Assembly: GCA_964628215.1 (NCBI GenBank)
Contig: CAZVNF010000111.1
Coordinates: 1-13,338 of the forward strand
Reading direction: 5' to 3'
DNA length: 13,338 nt
DNA from: CAIVAT01 sp964628215
GTDB taxonomy: Bacteria; Bacteroidota; Bacteroidia; Bacteroidales; FEN-979
In this document: positions 1-7,648 of the stretch, one piece after another
Position numbering within the stretch: position 1 is the first letter of the stretch
Layout: every line of letters starts with the position of its first letter
Notes under the pieces: generated by a model
Database searches by the model: none
Told to the model about the DNA's origin: nothing
What the model saw: only the letters and a program-made list of their open reading frames with translations
Made by a program: the position numbers and the translations under genes

Positions 1-1086
1 TCCGGGATCAGCTCAAACGGAAATGTCGTTTTTGGATGGGCAGAATTGGCAACCGTATCCAGAACACCGGTGATCTGGTATAACGGGCAGGTGATCTATG
101 TTAACAATGGTGCTTACGGAGAAGCATTCGGTGCAAGTACAACAGGAAATTATGTTACAGGAGAAGTTGGGGGACAGGGATTCAGGTGGTCGCCACAGGG
201 CACCATACTTTTTTCAAACACACTCAATTCGGGAGCGATTGCCCCAACTACTGTTCTTAACGATGGAACCGTGATGGGTTACACCTACCAGGTGCCCACT
301 TCAAGGAGGGCTTTTGTGCGGGACTCTCTCGGGAGTATGATGACGTTTAACGATTATGCAGAAGCACGTGGGCTGGCAGATGCCCAGCAATGGACCTTTT
401 ACAGCATCAATGACGTTACCGCAGACGGCAATAAATTCCTGGGCGCAGGAAAGACCCCGTCAGGACAAGCCATCACCTTTATTATAGAATTCACTGAAGA
501 GATCCCGGTCTTTTCAGCTTTTCCATCCAGCATTGATTTCGGGGAGGTACCCGTGGGAATTCAGTCCCCCTTCCGGGAACTGGTCATCTCCAATACCGGC
601 ACCGGAACCCTGTTGCTCAACAGCCTGGTCCTCGGTGGCAGTAATTCATCCCAGTTTGTACTGCATGACGCCCACTCCTATCCTGTCACCCTCGGGCCTG
701 GCGATACGGCTTCTGTATCTGTTGCTTTCGCCCCCACTTCATACGGATTAAAGAGTGCCACTGTCGACATTACAACCAATGCAGGCACCCACCAGGTTCC
801 CCTCTCAGGTACAGGTAAATCTGGTGTGGGAATGGAAGAAGGAAAAGGTAATGCGCTTACTGTTTTTCCAAATCCCGCCGGCAGATTGCTTCACGTTACC
901 TATCCCGGCGGAATCAGGAGTGTGAAATTATTCAGCATTTCCGGCCTTCTGCTATATCAGGGGGAAGGTAACGGCAAATCAGCCTATACGATATATTTAA
1001 ACAACATTGTGAATGGACAGTGCATCCTGCAATGCATAACAGAGGCAGGCGTAGTTCACCGGGAAGCAGTTATTATACAAAATTGA
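1..1086 (+). CDS. T9SS-exported HAF-repeat / ASH-domain surface protein, 3' part
   Basis: The reading frame is open from the first base, so the start codon and signal peptide lie upstream; 361 residues are visible. Residues about 1-165 contain HAF-like segments (for example GFRWSPQGTI, RAFVRDSLG and the closing ADGNKFLGAGKTPSGQA), a repeat type seen in extracellular bacterial proteins. Residues about 174-277 (from FPSSIDFGEVPVG to VPLSGTG) form an immunoglobulin-like ASH / choice-of-anchor-D domain with the usual F-G-V-G and S-N-x-G-x-x-x-L pattern. Residues about 285-361 are a type A T9SS sorting domain (VFPNPAGRLLHV, then VKLFSISGLLLYQG), normally removed during export through the type IX system. 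The protein is therefore expected on the cell surface or secreted. No catalytic motif is visible, so its substrate is unknown. It is followed after 20 bases by the C26 hydrolase gene on the same strand. Confidence 0.85.
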   Translation, partial: SGISSNGNVVFGWAELATVSRTPVIWYNGQVIYVNNGAYGEAFGASTTGNYVTGEVGGQGFRWSPQGTILFSNTLNSGAIAPTTVLNDGTVMGYTYQVPTSRRAFVRDSLGSMMTFNDYAEARGLADAQQWTFYSINDVTADGNKFLGAGKTPSGQAITFIIEFTEEIPVFSAFPSSIDFGEVPVGIQSPFRELVISNTGTGTLLLNSLVLGGSNSSQFVLHDAHSYPVTLGPGDTASVSVAFAPTSYGLKSATVDITTNAGTHQVPLSGTGKSGVGMEEGKGNALTVFPNPAGRLLHVTYPGGIRSVKLFSISGLLLYQGEGNGKSAYTIYLNNIVNGQCILQCITEAGVVHREAVIIQN

Positions 1087-1106
1087 GTAAAACGAAACTA
1101 AATAAA

Positions 1107-1919
1107 ATGGATAAAAACCTGTTTGTCAAAAAACCACAAAGCTTCAGACCTGGTTACCTTCTGGTCTGTATTATTTTTGGGGTTTTCCTGCTGAACCCTT
1201 CCTTTTGTCAGCCGGTACCTCTGAAAATAGGTCTTTCAAAAGCCTCTCCGAATTATGTTAACTGGTTAAAGCGGGTGGACCCGTCAGTTAAAACGATTGA
1301 TCTGTATAAACTTACCAAAGCCATGGCCATTCAGCAGCTCAGCCAGTGCAGCGGATTGATTCTTACGGGAGGCGAGGACGTATATCCGGGCAGGTATGGT
1401 CAGGAATCGGATACATCTCGATGCACCGAAATGAACCCTGCCCGAGATAGTCTCGACATAGCGCTTATCGAAAAAGCGTTGCGGTTGAAGATGCCCGTTC
1501 TGGGAATTTGCCGCGGGCACCAGATACTGAATGTTTATTTTGGCGGAACCCTGGTCATCGATATTCCTGTGGATATCGGGAAAAAGGTTGTTCATCAGTG
1601 TGATGATTATTTGAATTGCTTTCATGACGTCAACGTCAGAACAAAAACAGTGCTTGCCACTATTACAAAGTGTAAGACAGCCGTGGTCACAACAAATCAT
1701 CACCAGGCGGTTTTACGATTGGCGCCTGACCTCACTGCCAATGTTTATTCTGACGACAGGCTTGTGGAAGGCATCGAATGGCGAAATCCTGATGGGAAAT
1801 CATTTCTTCTTGGAGTACAGTGGCATCCCGAGCGGATGGATAAGTCGAACCCGCTCTCTTCAGCCATTGCAAATGAGTTCATGCTGCAAGCTTTAAAATT
1901 TTCAGGCAAACACGAATAA
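1107..1919 (+). CDS. Exported class I glutamine amidotransferase-like hydrolase (peptidase C26 family)
   Basis: A 270-residue protein of the gamma-glutamyl-gamma-aminobutyrate hydrolase / gamma-glutamyl hydrolase type, which cleaves gamma-glutamyl amide bonds. The triad is complete: nucleophile Cys135 in GICRGHQ, and His240 and Glu242 in GVQWHPE. TGGEDVYPGRYG (about 87-98) and NHHQAV are also typical of the family. Residues about 16-34 are a hydrophobic signal segment ending near SFCQ; the residues before the Cys do not form a good lipobox, so cleavage by signal peptidase I into the periplasm is more likely than lipidation. I chose the ATG at 1107, after an A-rich leader, over an in-frame GTG at 1020 that would lie inside the previous gene. 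MarC follows after 10 bases. Related PuuD-like enzymes are cytoplasmic, so the export signal is notable. The substrate cannot be told from sequence. Confidence 0.88.
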   Translation: MDKNLFVKKPQSFRPGYLLVCIIFGVFLLNPSFCQPVPLKIGLSKASPNYVNWLKRVDPSVKTIDLYKLTKAMAIQQLSQCSGLILTGGEDVYPGRYGQESDTSRCTEMNPARDSLDIALIEKALRLKMPVLGICRGHQILNVYFGGTLVIDIPVDIGKKVVHQCDDYLNCFHDVNVRTKTVLATITKCKTAVVTTNHHQAVLRLAPDLTANVYSDDRLVEGIEWRNPDGKSFLLGVQWHPERMDKSNPLSSAIANEFMLQALKFSGKHE

Positions 1920-1929
1920 ACAAAATATA

Positions 1930-2586
1930 ATGAAGCTACAAGATCTTTATTTACATGGAATTACGGTATTCATGGGCTTTTTTGCCATGCTGAATCCGAT
2001 AGGCAACATCCCGGTTTTTTTGGGCATGGTTCAGGATTTTGATAAGAAAACACAGAACAAGGTTGCACTCAGGGCAACCATAACGGCTTTCACCATCATC
2101 GCCATTTTCTGCATCTTCGGGCACATTATTTTCCGTATTTTCGGCATTACCGTGCCTGCATTCCAGATTGCCGGCGGCATCATCGTGTTCATCATTGGGT
2201 TCCAGATGCTCAATGCAAAGGAAAATCCCATCCATGCACAGACACAGGACGAAAAAGACCAGATGGAGCAAATTGCACACGACATGGCCATCACACCACT
2301 TGGAATCCCATTACTGGCAGGCCCGGGAACCATTTCTACCGCCATGAACTTCGTGGGGGCAGAAAAGTCGATCACCAACGTAATTCTGGTAATTGTCATA
2401 TTCGGGATCATGTGCCTGATTACCTATGTGCTGTTTATTTCATCAAGGGTCATTGCCAACAAGGTGAATCCCAGCATGCTGAAAGTGGTTTCACGCATCA
2501 TGGGACTCATCCTGGCCGTTATTGCCGTGCAGATGATGATCAATGGAATTGAGGGCACGATAGACCTTTTCAGCCAGACAAAATGA
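1930..2586 (+). CDS. MarC family (UPF0056) integral membrane protein
   Basis: A 218-residue inner-membrane protein with about six hydrophobic helices, the usual length for the MarC/YchE family. Both family half-motifs are present: NPIGNIPVF at 22-30 and PLGIPLLAGPGTIST at 123-137. A hydrophilic loop (about 96-120, rich in Glu, Asp and Gln) separates the two halves. MarC proteins are annotated as putative transporters, but no substrate is firmly established; the old link to multiple antibiotic resistance in E. coli was not upheld. The ATG at 1930 follows an A-rich leader only 10 bases after the C26 gene, and the stop overlaps the next start (ATGA at 2583-2586), so translation of the MORN lipoprotein is probably coupled to it. 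Confidence 0.92.
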   Translation: MKLQDLYLHGITVFMGFFAMLNPIGNIPVFLGMVQDFDKKTQNKVALRATITAFTIIAIFCIFGHIIFRIFGITVPAFQIAGGIIVFIIGFQMLNAKENPIHAQTQDEKDQMEQIAHDMAITPLGIPLLAGPGTISTAMNFVGAEKSITNVILVIVIFGIMCLITYVLFISSRVIANKVNPSMLKVVSRIMGLILAVIAVQMMINGIEGTIDLFSQTK

Positions 2587-3230
2587 AAGCAGGGAAAATA
2601 ATCCTATTTATACTGACTGTCCTTCTGATTACTTCCTGTTCAAAAACCAAAACAGAATATTGGCCGAACGGGAATAAAAAATCAGAGGTATCCCTGAGAA
2701 ACGGAGTTTACGATGGTGTTGCTGAATACTGGTTTGAAAATGGCAACATCCAGGCATCAGCAACTTACAAAAACAATAAGATTGACGGAATCCTGCGTAG
2801 TTATAATCCGGAAGGAGGTTTGCAATCGGAACAATCCTTTGCCGAAGGTGTGTTGAATGGGAAGGTAAAAGCCTGGAACCAGGCCGGAAAACTGACCAAT
2901 GAAGGACATTATCTGAAGGGCGTTTTGCATGGCAGGTATGTTGAGTTTTACCCTGATAAAACCGTAAAATTAGAAGGGAATTATGTTCTTGGCGACCATG
3001 ATGGTGTATGGCTCTATTATAATCCTTCAGGGACGATTGCAGGTGAAGGAACATTTGTTCTCGGAACCGGGGTTCAAAAGACATTTTACTCTGATGGAAC
3101 CACGAAACAACTGACGCATTATACAAAGAATGAGAAAGATGGAGAGGAGATCTTTTACAAACCGAATGGGGATGCTGATGTAATCAACTACTTTGCAAAA
3201 GGGAAAATGATCAACAAAATCAAAAAGTAG
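2583..3230 (+). CDS. MORN-repeat lipoprotein (MORN_2 / YwqK-like)
   Basis: A 215-residue predicted lipoprotein. The N-terminus is a hydrophobic signal with a lipobox-like LITSC ending at Cys19, so the mature protein is probably anchored to a membrane on the outer side of the inner membrane or in the outer membrane. From about residue 25 to the end there are roughly eight repeats of 20-24 residues with the MORN_2 pattern: aromatic pair, then NG or DG, then a beta strand, ending in G-x-x-x-G (examples EYWPNGNKKSE, EYWFENGNIQAS, EFYPDKTVKLEGNY, FYKPNGDAD). Such proteins are often labelled YwqK-family antitoxins, but no toxin gene lies nearby and the label should not be read as function here. The gene overlaps marC by 4 bases and is the last of the run; no clear terminator hairpin follows. 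Confidence 0.85.
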   Translation: MKAGKIILFILTVLLITSCSKTKTEYWPNGNKKSEVSLRNGVYDGVAEYWFENGNIQASATYKNNKIDGILRSYNPEGGLQSEQSFAEGVLNGKVKAWNQAGKLTNEGHYLKGVLHGRYVEFYPDKTVKLEGNYVLGDHDGVWLYYNPSGTIAGEGTFVLGTGVQKTFYSDGTTKQLTHYTKNEKDGEEIFYKPNGDADVINYFAKGKMINKIKK

Positions 3231-3257
3231 TTCTGATTAAATAATTGTGTATTTTTG

Positions 3258-3289
3258 TTTGGTCAGTCGGTCAAAACTGCGTAATTTTG
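3258..3289 (+). promoter_or_regulatory. Bacteroidota-type promoter for gdhA
   Basis: A -33 element TTTG (3258-3261) and a -7 element TAATTTTG (3282-3289) are 20 bases apart, which fits the Bacteroidota consensus TTTG-N19-21-TAnnTTTG. Transcription would start near 3292-3296, giving a leader of about 75 bases. A second TATTTTTG (3250-3257) lacks a -33 partner at the right distance. The pentamer GGTCA occurs at 3261-3265, 3269-3273 and 3341-3345, the first two between the promoter elements, and may be part of an operator. Confidence 0.65.
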
Positions 3290-3368
3290 CAACTGTTATT
3301 TTGTTCACAATGTTAGTATTTTAACTATATCACATCAACTGGTCATTAATCATTAAAACTGAATCAAA

Positions 3369-4706
3369 ATGAACTTAGAGAAAATCATGAACGACCTGGA
3401 GAAAAAACATCCGGGCGAAAATGAGTACCTCCAGGCTGTAAGGGAAGTACTGGAATCTATTGAAGAGGTATACAACGAAAATCCGCATTTCGAATCGGCG
3501 AACATCATCGATCGGCTTGTGGAGCCCGACCGGATCTTAACTTTCAAAGTTTGCTGGGTTGACGACAGTGGAAAAGTTCAGGTAAACTTAGGCTACCGGG
3601 TTCAGTTTAACAATGCCATTGGCCCTTATAAAGGCGGCTTACGTTTTCACCCCAGCGTAAACCTGAGTATTCTGAAATTTTTAGGCTTTGAACAAATATT
3701 CAAGAACAGTCTTACCACCCTCCCGATGGGCGGTGCAAAAGGTGGTTCCGATTTTGATCCCAAGGGAAAATCCAATGCCGAAATCATGCGTTTCTGCCAG
3801 TCATTCATGCTGGAACTCTGGAAACTGATCGGTCCTGAAACAGATGTTCCTGCCGGAGATATCGGGGTGGGCGGACGTGAAATAGGATTCCTCTATGGCA
3901 TGTACCGGAAACTTGCCCGTGAAAATACCGGCGTGCTTACCGGTAAAGGTCTCAACTGGGGCGGCAGCCTCATCCGCCCGGAAGCAACCGGATTCGGTGC
4001 CGTCTATTTTGCAAAAGAGATGCTAGCCACCAAAGGTGAATCTTTCAAGGGTAAAGTTGTAGCCGTCTCCGGCTTCGGAAACGTGGCCTGGGGAGCAACC
4101 ATTAAAGCCACCGAACTGGGCGCTAAGGTTGTAACCATCTCCGGTCCTGACGGATACATCTATGATCCGGATGGCATTTCAGGTGAAAAAATCGAATTCC
4201 TCCTCGAACTCAGAGCTTCAAACCAGGATATTGTAAAACCCTATTCCTATGAATTCCCGAACGCCCAGTTCCACCAGGGAAAACGCCCATGGGAGGTAAA
4301 GTGCGATATTGCCCTTCCCTGTGCCACCCAGAATGAACTAGGCAAGGAAGACGCCATGACCCTTATCAAAAACGGGGTAATGTGTGTTGCTGAAGGTGCC
4401 AATATGCCCAGCACTCCGGAAGCCATTGAACAGTTCCTTGAAAACAAGATTCTCTTTGCCCCGGGCAAAGCAGTTAACGCCGGCGGCGTAGCTACTTCAG
4501 GACTTGAAATGTCGCAGAACGCGATGAAACTGAGCTGGCCAAGCAAAGAGGTTGACGAAAGACTGCATCATATCATGTGCAGCATCCACGATGCCTGTGT
4601 GAAATACGGCAAAGACAAGGAAGGTTATGTAAATTATGTAAAAGGTGCCAATGTGGCCGGTTTCCTCAAGGTTGCCAGCGCCATGCTCGACCAGGGGGTG
4701 ATTTAA
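3369..4706 (+). CDS. gdhA: Glutamate dehydrogenase, hexameric small type (probably NADP-linked)
   Basis: A 445-residue enzyme, almost the same length as E. coli GdhA, interconverting 2-oxoglutarate plus ammonia and L-glutamate in the cytoplasm; it links nitrogen assimilation to the TCA cycle. Substrate and catalytic residues are present: Lys88 in PYKGGLRFHPSVN, Lys124 in PMGGAKGGSDFDPKGKS and Asp164 in PAGDIGVGGREIG. The Rossmann half follows GGSLIRPEATGFG and has the nucleotide loop VSGFGNVAWG (about 234-243). The strand that normally dictates cofactor choice ends in VVTISGPDG, without the acidic residue expected of a strictly NAD-dependent enzyme, so NADP or dual use is inferred. The ATG at 3369 has an A-rich leader. 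The gene has its own promoter and a strong terminator 8 bases after the stop, so it is probably monocistronic and separately regulated, most likely by nitrogen status. Confidence 0.97.
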   Translation: MNLEKIMNDLEKKHPGENEYLQAVREVLESIEEVYNENPHFESANIIDRLVEPDRILTFKVCWVDDSGKVQVNLGYRVQFNNAIGPYKGGLRFHPSVNLSILKFLGFEQIFKNSLTTLPMGGAKGGSDFDPKGKSNAEIMRFCQSFMLELWKLIGPETDVPAGDIGVGGREIGFLYGMYRKLARENTGVLTGKGLNWGGSLIRPEATGFGAVYFAKEMLATKGESFKGKVVAVSGFGNVAWGATIKATELGAKVVTISGPDGYIYDPDGISGEKIEFLLELRASNQDIVKPYSYEFPNAQFHQGKRPWEVKCDIALPCATQNELGKEDAMTLIKNGVMCVAEGANMPSTPEAIEQFLENKILFAPGKAVNAGGVATSGLEMSQNAMKLSWPSKEVDERLHHIMCSIHDACVKYGKDKEGYVNYVKGANVAGFLKVASAMLDQGVI

Positions 4707-4714
4707 ACCCGTTT

Positions 4715-4750
4715 AAAAAAAATCCCGGCATCCCTGCCGGGATTTTTTTT
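4715..4750 (+). terminator. Intrinsic terminator of gdhA
   Basis: A perfect 16-bp inverted repeat, 4715-4730 against 4735-4750, with the 4-base loop TCCC. The inner part is GC-rich (TCCCGGCA / TGCCGGGA), flanked by eight A on the left and eight T on the right. It starts 8 bases after the gdhA stop. The symmetry means it could also stop transcription from the opposite strand. Its last T is also the first base of the next gene's -7 element. Confidence 0.93.
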
Positions 4751-4757
4751 ATCTTTG
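4750..4757 (+). promoter_or_regulatory. -7 element TATCTTTG of the BatA-domain gene, probable leaderless start
   Basis: TATCTTTG matches TAnnTTTG exactly. With the spacing usual in Bacteroidota, transcription would begin at about 4760-4761, which is at the ATG itself, so the mRNA is probably leaderless. No TTTG-like -33 element is found at the expected place, which is occupied by the gdhA terminator hairpin. Confidence 0.55.
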
Positions 4758-4760
4758 CCC

Positions 4761-6827
4761 ATGCAATTTGTCAATCCATTTTTCCTGATTGCCTTAGCGG
4801 CACTGGCAATCCCGATCCTGATACACCTTTTTAATTTCCGGAAATACAAAAAGGTCTATTTCACCAATGTCCATTTCCTGCAAGAGATACAGCAGGAGAC
4901 AAAGAAGCAGTCGCAGCTGAGGCAGTTGCTGATCCTGCTGGCCCGGTTGCTGGCCGTTGCTTCGCTGGTGTTTGCTTTTGCCCAACCATACCTGCCTGCA
5001 TCAAAACAACAGAAAAAATTGACCGGACAACGGGCTGTCAGCATTTACCTTGACAACTCCTTCTCCATGGACGCTGTTGCCACGGATGGGAAATTATCCG
5101 AAATATCGAAGGCCAAGGCTCTGGAGATTGCTTCAGCCTATGCCCCGTCCGACCTTTTTCAACTGGTAACCAATGATTTTGAAGGGAGGCACCAGCGATT
5201 TGTCAGCCAGGAAGAATTTCGCAAACTGGTTGATGAGGTGCAGATCAGCGCATCTTCGAAAATGATCTCAGAGGTAATCAACAGGCAAAACGATTTGCTT
5301 GGTGAAAACCTCAGGATGAGCAGAGATGCCTATCTTGTGTCTGATTTCCAGAAGAACACAGCTTCATTGCTCCAGGCTAAACCCGACTCGAATATCAGCT
5401 GGTTCCTGGTACCTTTAAATGCAGAGAAAAGAGACAACCTCTATATCGACACCGTGTTTTTTCTTTCACCGGTTCATCAACCCGGACAACCTGTAATCCT
5501 GCGCGTAAGAATTCACAATGCATCCGGCACCTCACTTGAAAAAATTCCTGTTAAGCTGACGATAAATTCTGTTCAAAAAGCACTTTCCAGCTTTTCGGCA
5601 CCTGCCAATTCCACGGTTGAAGTAACCCTTCCTTACACAGAAAGCACCTCAGGCATTCAGTATGGTCAAGTTGAGCTCGTTGATTACCCGATTGTTTACG
5701 ATGATAAATTTTACTTTTCCTATCCGGTTTTACCGTCGATTCCTGTCCTCTGTATCAATGAAAAATCAGGGAACAGTTACCTGGATGCCCTTTTTGACAC
5801 TGATTCCACTATTCATTTTACCAATAGCCTGGTCAGGCAACTTGATTATGGCAGCCTGTTTGCCAATGCGTTACTCATTTTGAACAGCCCCGAAGAAATT
5901 TCATCAGGACTGGCGCAGGAATTAAACAGGTATGTGCGCGCAGGAGGAAACCTGGTGATTTTCCCGCCTTTAAATGGCAAAGCTGAATCCTATACCGCCC
6001 TGTGTTCTCTTTTCAACCTTCAGGGGTATACCGGCATTGATACCACAAAACAGCGTATCGCCGGCATCAATTTAGAGAGTGCCATCTACAGCGATGTATT
6101 CGAAAAAAACGGAAGCGGCAAAGTAGTCCTGCCTGAGAATATCGACCTGCCGATGGTTCATAAACATTACATACATCAACAGGGGGTTCGCAGTGGTGAA
6201 GAAGTGTTGCTGAGGCTTCAGAACAACCAGCCTTTTCTGATAACCGCCCCGGTTGACAAAGGCAAAGTGTATCTTTTTTCTGCTCCGGCAGATGACAGCT
6301 GGACGATGTTCCCAAGGCATATGATTTTCGTTCCAACATTATATAAAATCGCCTTATTAAGCAATCCGATCCACCCGCTTTTTTATATAACCGGCGAAAA
6401 TGCGACCATAGAAATTCCTGCTGATTCCATTTCTGAAACCAACATCTACAAACTCAGAAATCTTGATTCGGGGTACGAGATCATACCGGAGATCAGGAAA
6501 TTCGGCACAAGTATTTCACTTATCACCCACGACCAGATCAAGGATGCCGGATTCTATTCCGTGAGCAGAGGGGACAAACCGACTGCCGGACTCGCTTTTA
6601 ATTTCAACAGGAAAGAGTCTGATCTAAGTTGCTTCAGCATGCCGGAATTGGAACAACAAATCACCCGGATGCCGGTGAAAGACATCCGCATACTCAAAGA
6701 GAGAAAGTCGTCCCTTACACGCGAAATCCACCAGATAAAGCAGGGAACTCCTTTGTGGAAGCTGTTTCTTATCCTTTCGCTGATTTTTATTGCGTGTGAA
6801 ATTGCACTTATCCGGTTGCTCCGGTAG
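4761..6827 (+). CDS. BatA N-terminal domain / VWA-like membrane protein
   Basis: A 688-residue inner-membrane protein. Residues about 1-75 are the two-helix BatA domain: helix 1 at about 4-22, a conserved basic segment ending LFNFRKYKKVYFTNVHFLQEI, and helix 2 at about 55-75. A von Willebrand A-like domain follows with the MIDAS metal motif DNSFS (Asp98, Ser100, Ser102) and a later LVSDFQ strand (about 192-197). Residues about 230-310 look like a beta-sandwich, and about 328-405 resemble a class I glutamine amidotransferase-like fold (LLILNSPEEISSGL, RYVRAGGNLVIFPP) without visible catalytic residues. A final helix spans about 665-685, so the large middle part faces the periplasm. The ATG at 4761 is preferred to an upstream in-frame TTG at 4755 because the -7 element covers the latter. 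Bat proteins are linked to MoxR chaperone systems, but no moxR or other bat gene is present here. The role is unknown. Confidence 0.85.
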   Translation: MQFVNPFFLIALAALAIPILIHLFNFRKYKKVYFTNVHFLQEIQQETKKQSQLRQLLILLARLLAVASLVFAFAQPYLPASKQQKKLTGQRAVSIYLDNSFSMDAVATDGKLSEISKAKALEIASAYAPSDLFQLVTNDFEGRHQRFVSQEEFRKLVDEVQISASSKMISEVINRQNDLLGENLRMSRDAYLVSDFQKNTASLLQAKPDSNISWFLVPLNAEKRDNLYIDTVFFLSPVHQPGQPVILRVRIHNASGTSLEKIPVKLTINSVQKALSSFSAPANSTVEVTLPYTESTSGIQYGQVELVDYPIVYDDKFYFSYPVLPSIPVLCINEKSGNSYLDALFDTDSTIHFTNSLVRQLDYGSLFANALLILNSPEEISSGLAQELNRYVRAGGNLVIFPPLNGKAESYTALCSLFNLQGYTGIDTTKQRIAGINLESAIYSDVFEKNGSGKVVLPENIDLPMVHKHYIHQQGVRSGEEVLLRLQNNQPFLITAPVDKGKVYLFSAPADDSWTMFPRHMIFVPTLYKIALLSNPIHPLFYITGENATIEIPADSISETNIYKLRNLDSGYEIIPEIRKFGTSISLITHDQIKDAGFYSVSRGDKPTAGLAFNFNRKESDLSCFSMPELEQQITRMPVKDIRILKERKSSLTREIHQIKQGTPLWKLFLILSLIFIACEIALIRLLR

Positions 6828-6889
6828 ATAAATCTTTTCATTTCGGGTTTCACCTTTTTCTGTTTCTCCGATTAAGCAGAAAAACAACC

Positions 6890-7588
6890 ATGGAATCCTA
6901 TATCCAACATGCATCAATCAGAAACTGGGCGGAAGATGACCGTCCCAGGGAAAAACTTTTACTCAAAGGCAGACACAGCCTCAGTGATGCGGAACTGCTG
7001 GCCATACTTATCGGATCGGGCACCAGGAATGAATCAGCTGTTGACCTTGCCAAGAACATCCTCAAACTTGCCAGTGACAATCTTGCCGCCTTGTCAAAGC
7101 TCAGCCTTACCGATCTGATCACCGTAAAGGGCATTGGACAGGCAAGGGCGGTAACGATCCTTGCCTCCATGGAACTGGGCAGGCGAAGAAATGAATCAGA
7201 GGTACTTGTGCGGGATAAAATCAAAACCAGCCGCGATGCATTTGAGATATTCCGAAGCACTATCGGCGATCGTCCGTACGAAGAGTTCTGGATTATTCTG
7301 CTCAACCGCGCCAATCAGGTAATCAAGAAATGCAATATCAGTGAAGGGGGTATTTCCGGCACTGTAGTTGATCCGAAGAAGGTCTTTAAGATCAGCCTGG
7401 ATAACCATGCATCCTCCATCATTCTCGGTCATAATCATCCGTCAGGGGTGGTAACGCCCAGCGAAGCTGATTGCAGAATCACTAAAAAACTGCATGATGC
7501 GGGCGCCATGCTGGAAGTTGCGGTGCTGGATCATCTGATCATCGGGGAGGACAGTTATTATAGTTTTGCGGATGAGGGGGCGCTTTGA
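6890..7588 (+). CDS. radC: RadC family JAMM-domain protein (UPF0758)
   Basis: A 232-residue protein of normal RadC length. The N-terminal part (about 1-100) has the helix-hairpin-helix-like region typical of the family (RPREKLLLKG, LSDAELLAILIGSGT, ITVKGIGQARAVTILASMELGRR). The C-terminal JAMM/MPN+ domain has the complete zinc motif H181-x-H183-P-S-G-x(7)-D194. Despite the name, its role in DNA repair is doubtful and its true substrate is unsettled; RadC relatives are frequent near mobile DNA. The gene is intact and ends in the usual YYSFADEGAL. The ATG at 6890 is 62 bases after the BatA gene, a gap with no recognisable TAnnTTTG element. The inverted-repeat cassette begins 11 bases after its stop. 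Confidence 0.94.
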   Translation: MESYIQHASIRNWAEDDRPREKLLLKGRHSLSDAELLAILIGSGTRNESAVDLAKNILKLASDNLAALSKLSLTDLITVKGIGQARAVTILASMELGRRRNESEVLVRDKIKTSRDAFEIFRSTIGDRPYEEFWIILLNRANQVIKKCNISEGGISGTVVDPKKVFKISLDNHASSIILGHNHPSGVVTPSEADCRITKKLHDAGAMLEVAVLDHLIIGEDSYYSFADEGAL

Positions 7589-7599
7589 GTATAGAAAAA

Positions 7600-7634
7600 C
7601 ACTAAGGCACTAAGGGCACTTAGAAACACTAAGA
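7600..7634 (+). repeat. Left 35-bp inverted repeat arm, four CACTAAG-like heptamers
   Basis: The arm starts CACTAAGGCACTAAGGGCAC and contains heptamers at 7600, 7608, 7617 (CACTTAG) and 7627, spaced 8, 9 and 10 bases. It pairs with 8051-8085 with two mismatches, at 7621 and 7625. The GxxExxY start codon is 14 bases after the arm. Confidence 0.92.
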
Positions 7635-7648
7635 AAAAAGATAATATA

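Noticed and set aside
1284..1703. 139-codon open frame on the - strand inside the C26 hydrolase gene
   Set aside because: It is antisense to a gene with an intact catalytic triad, and shows no domain or start signal of its own.
2583..3230. Toxin-antitoxin module suggested by the YwqK-family antitoxin label
   Set aside because: The gene encodes a MORN-repeat lipoprotein and no toxin-like gene is adjacent; the flanking genes are marC and gdhA.
6855..6884. An 8-bp inverted repeat TTTTTCTG / CAGAAAAA just before radC, as a terminator of the BatA gene
   Set aside because: The stem is AT-rich with a 14-base loop and no T-tract follows it; it could be chance. It lies in the radC leader, 5 bases before the ATG.
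7591..7640. CRISPR-like array, from repeated CACTAAG units
   Set aside because: The units are 7 bases long with 1-3 base gaps, not 25-37-base repeats with spacers, and they recur only as an inverted copy at 8051-8085.
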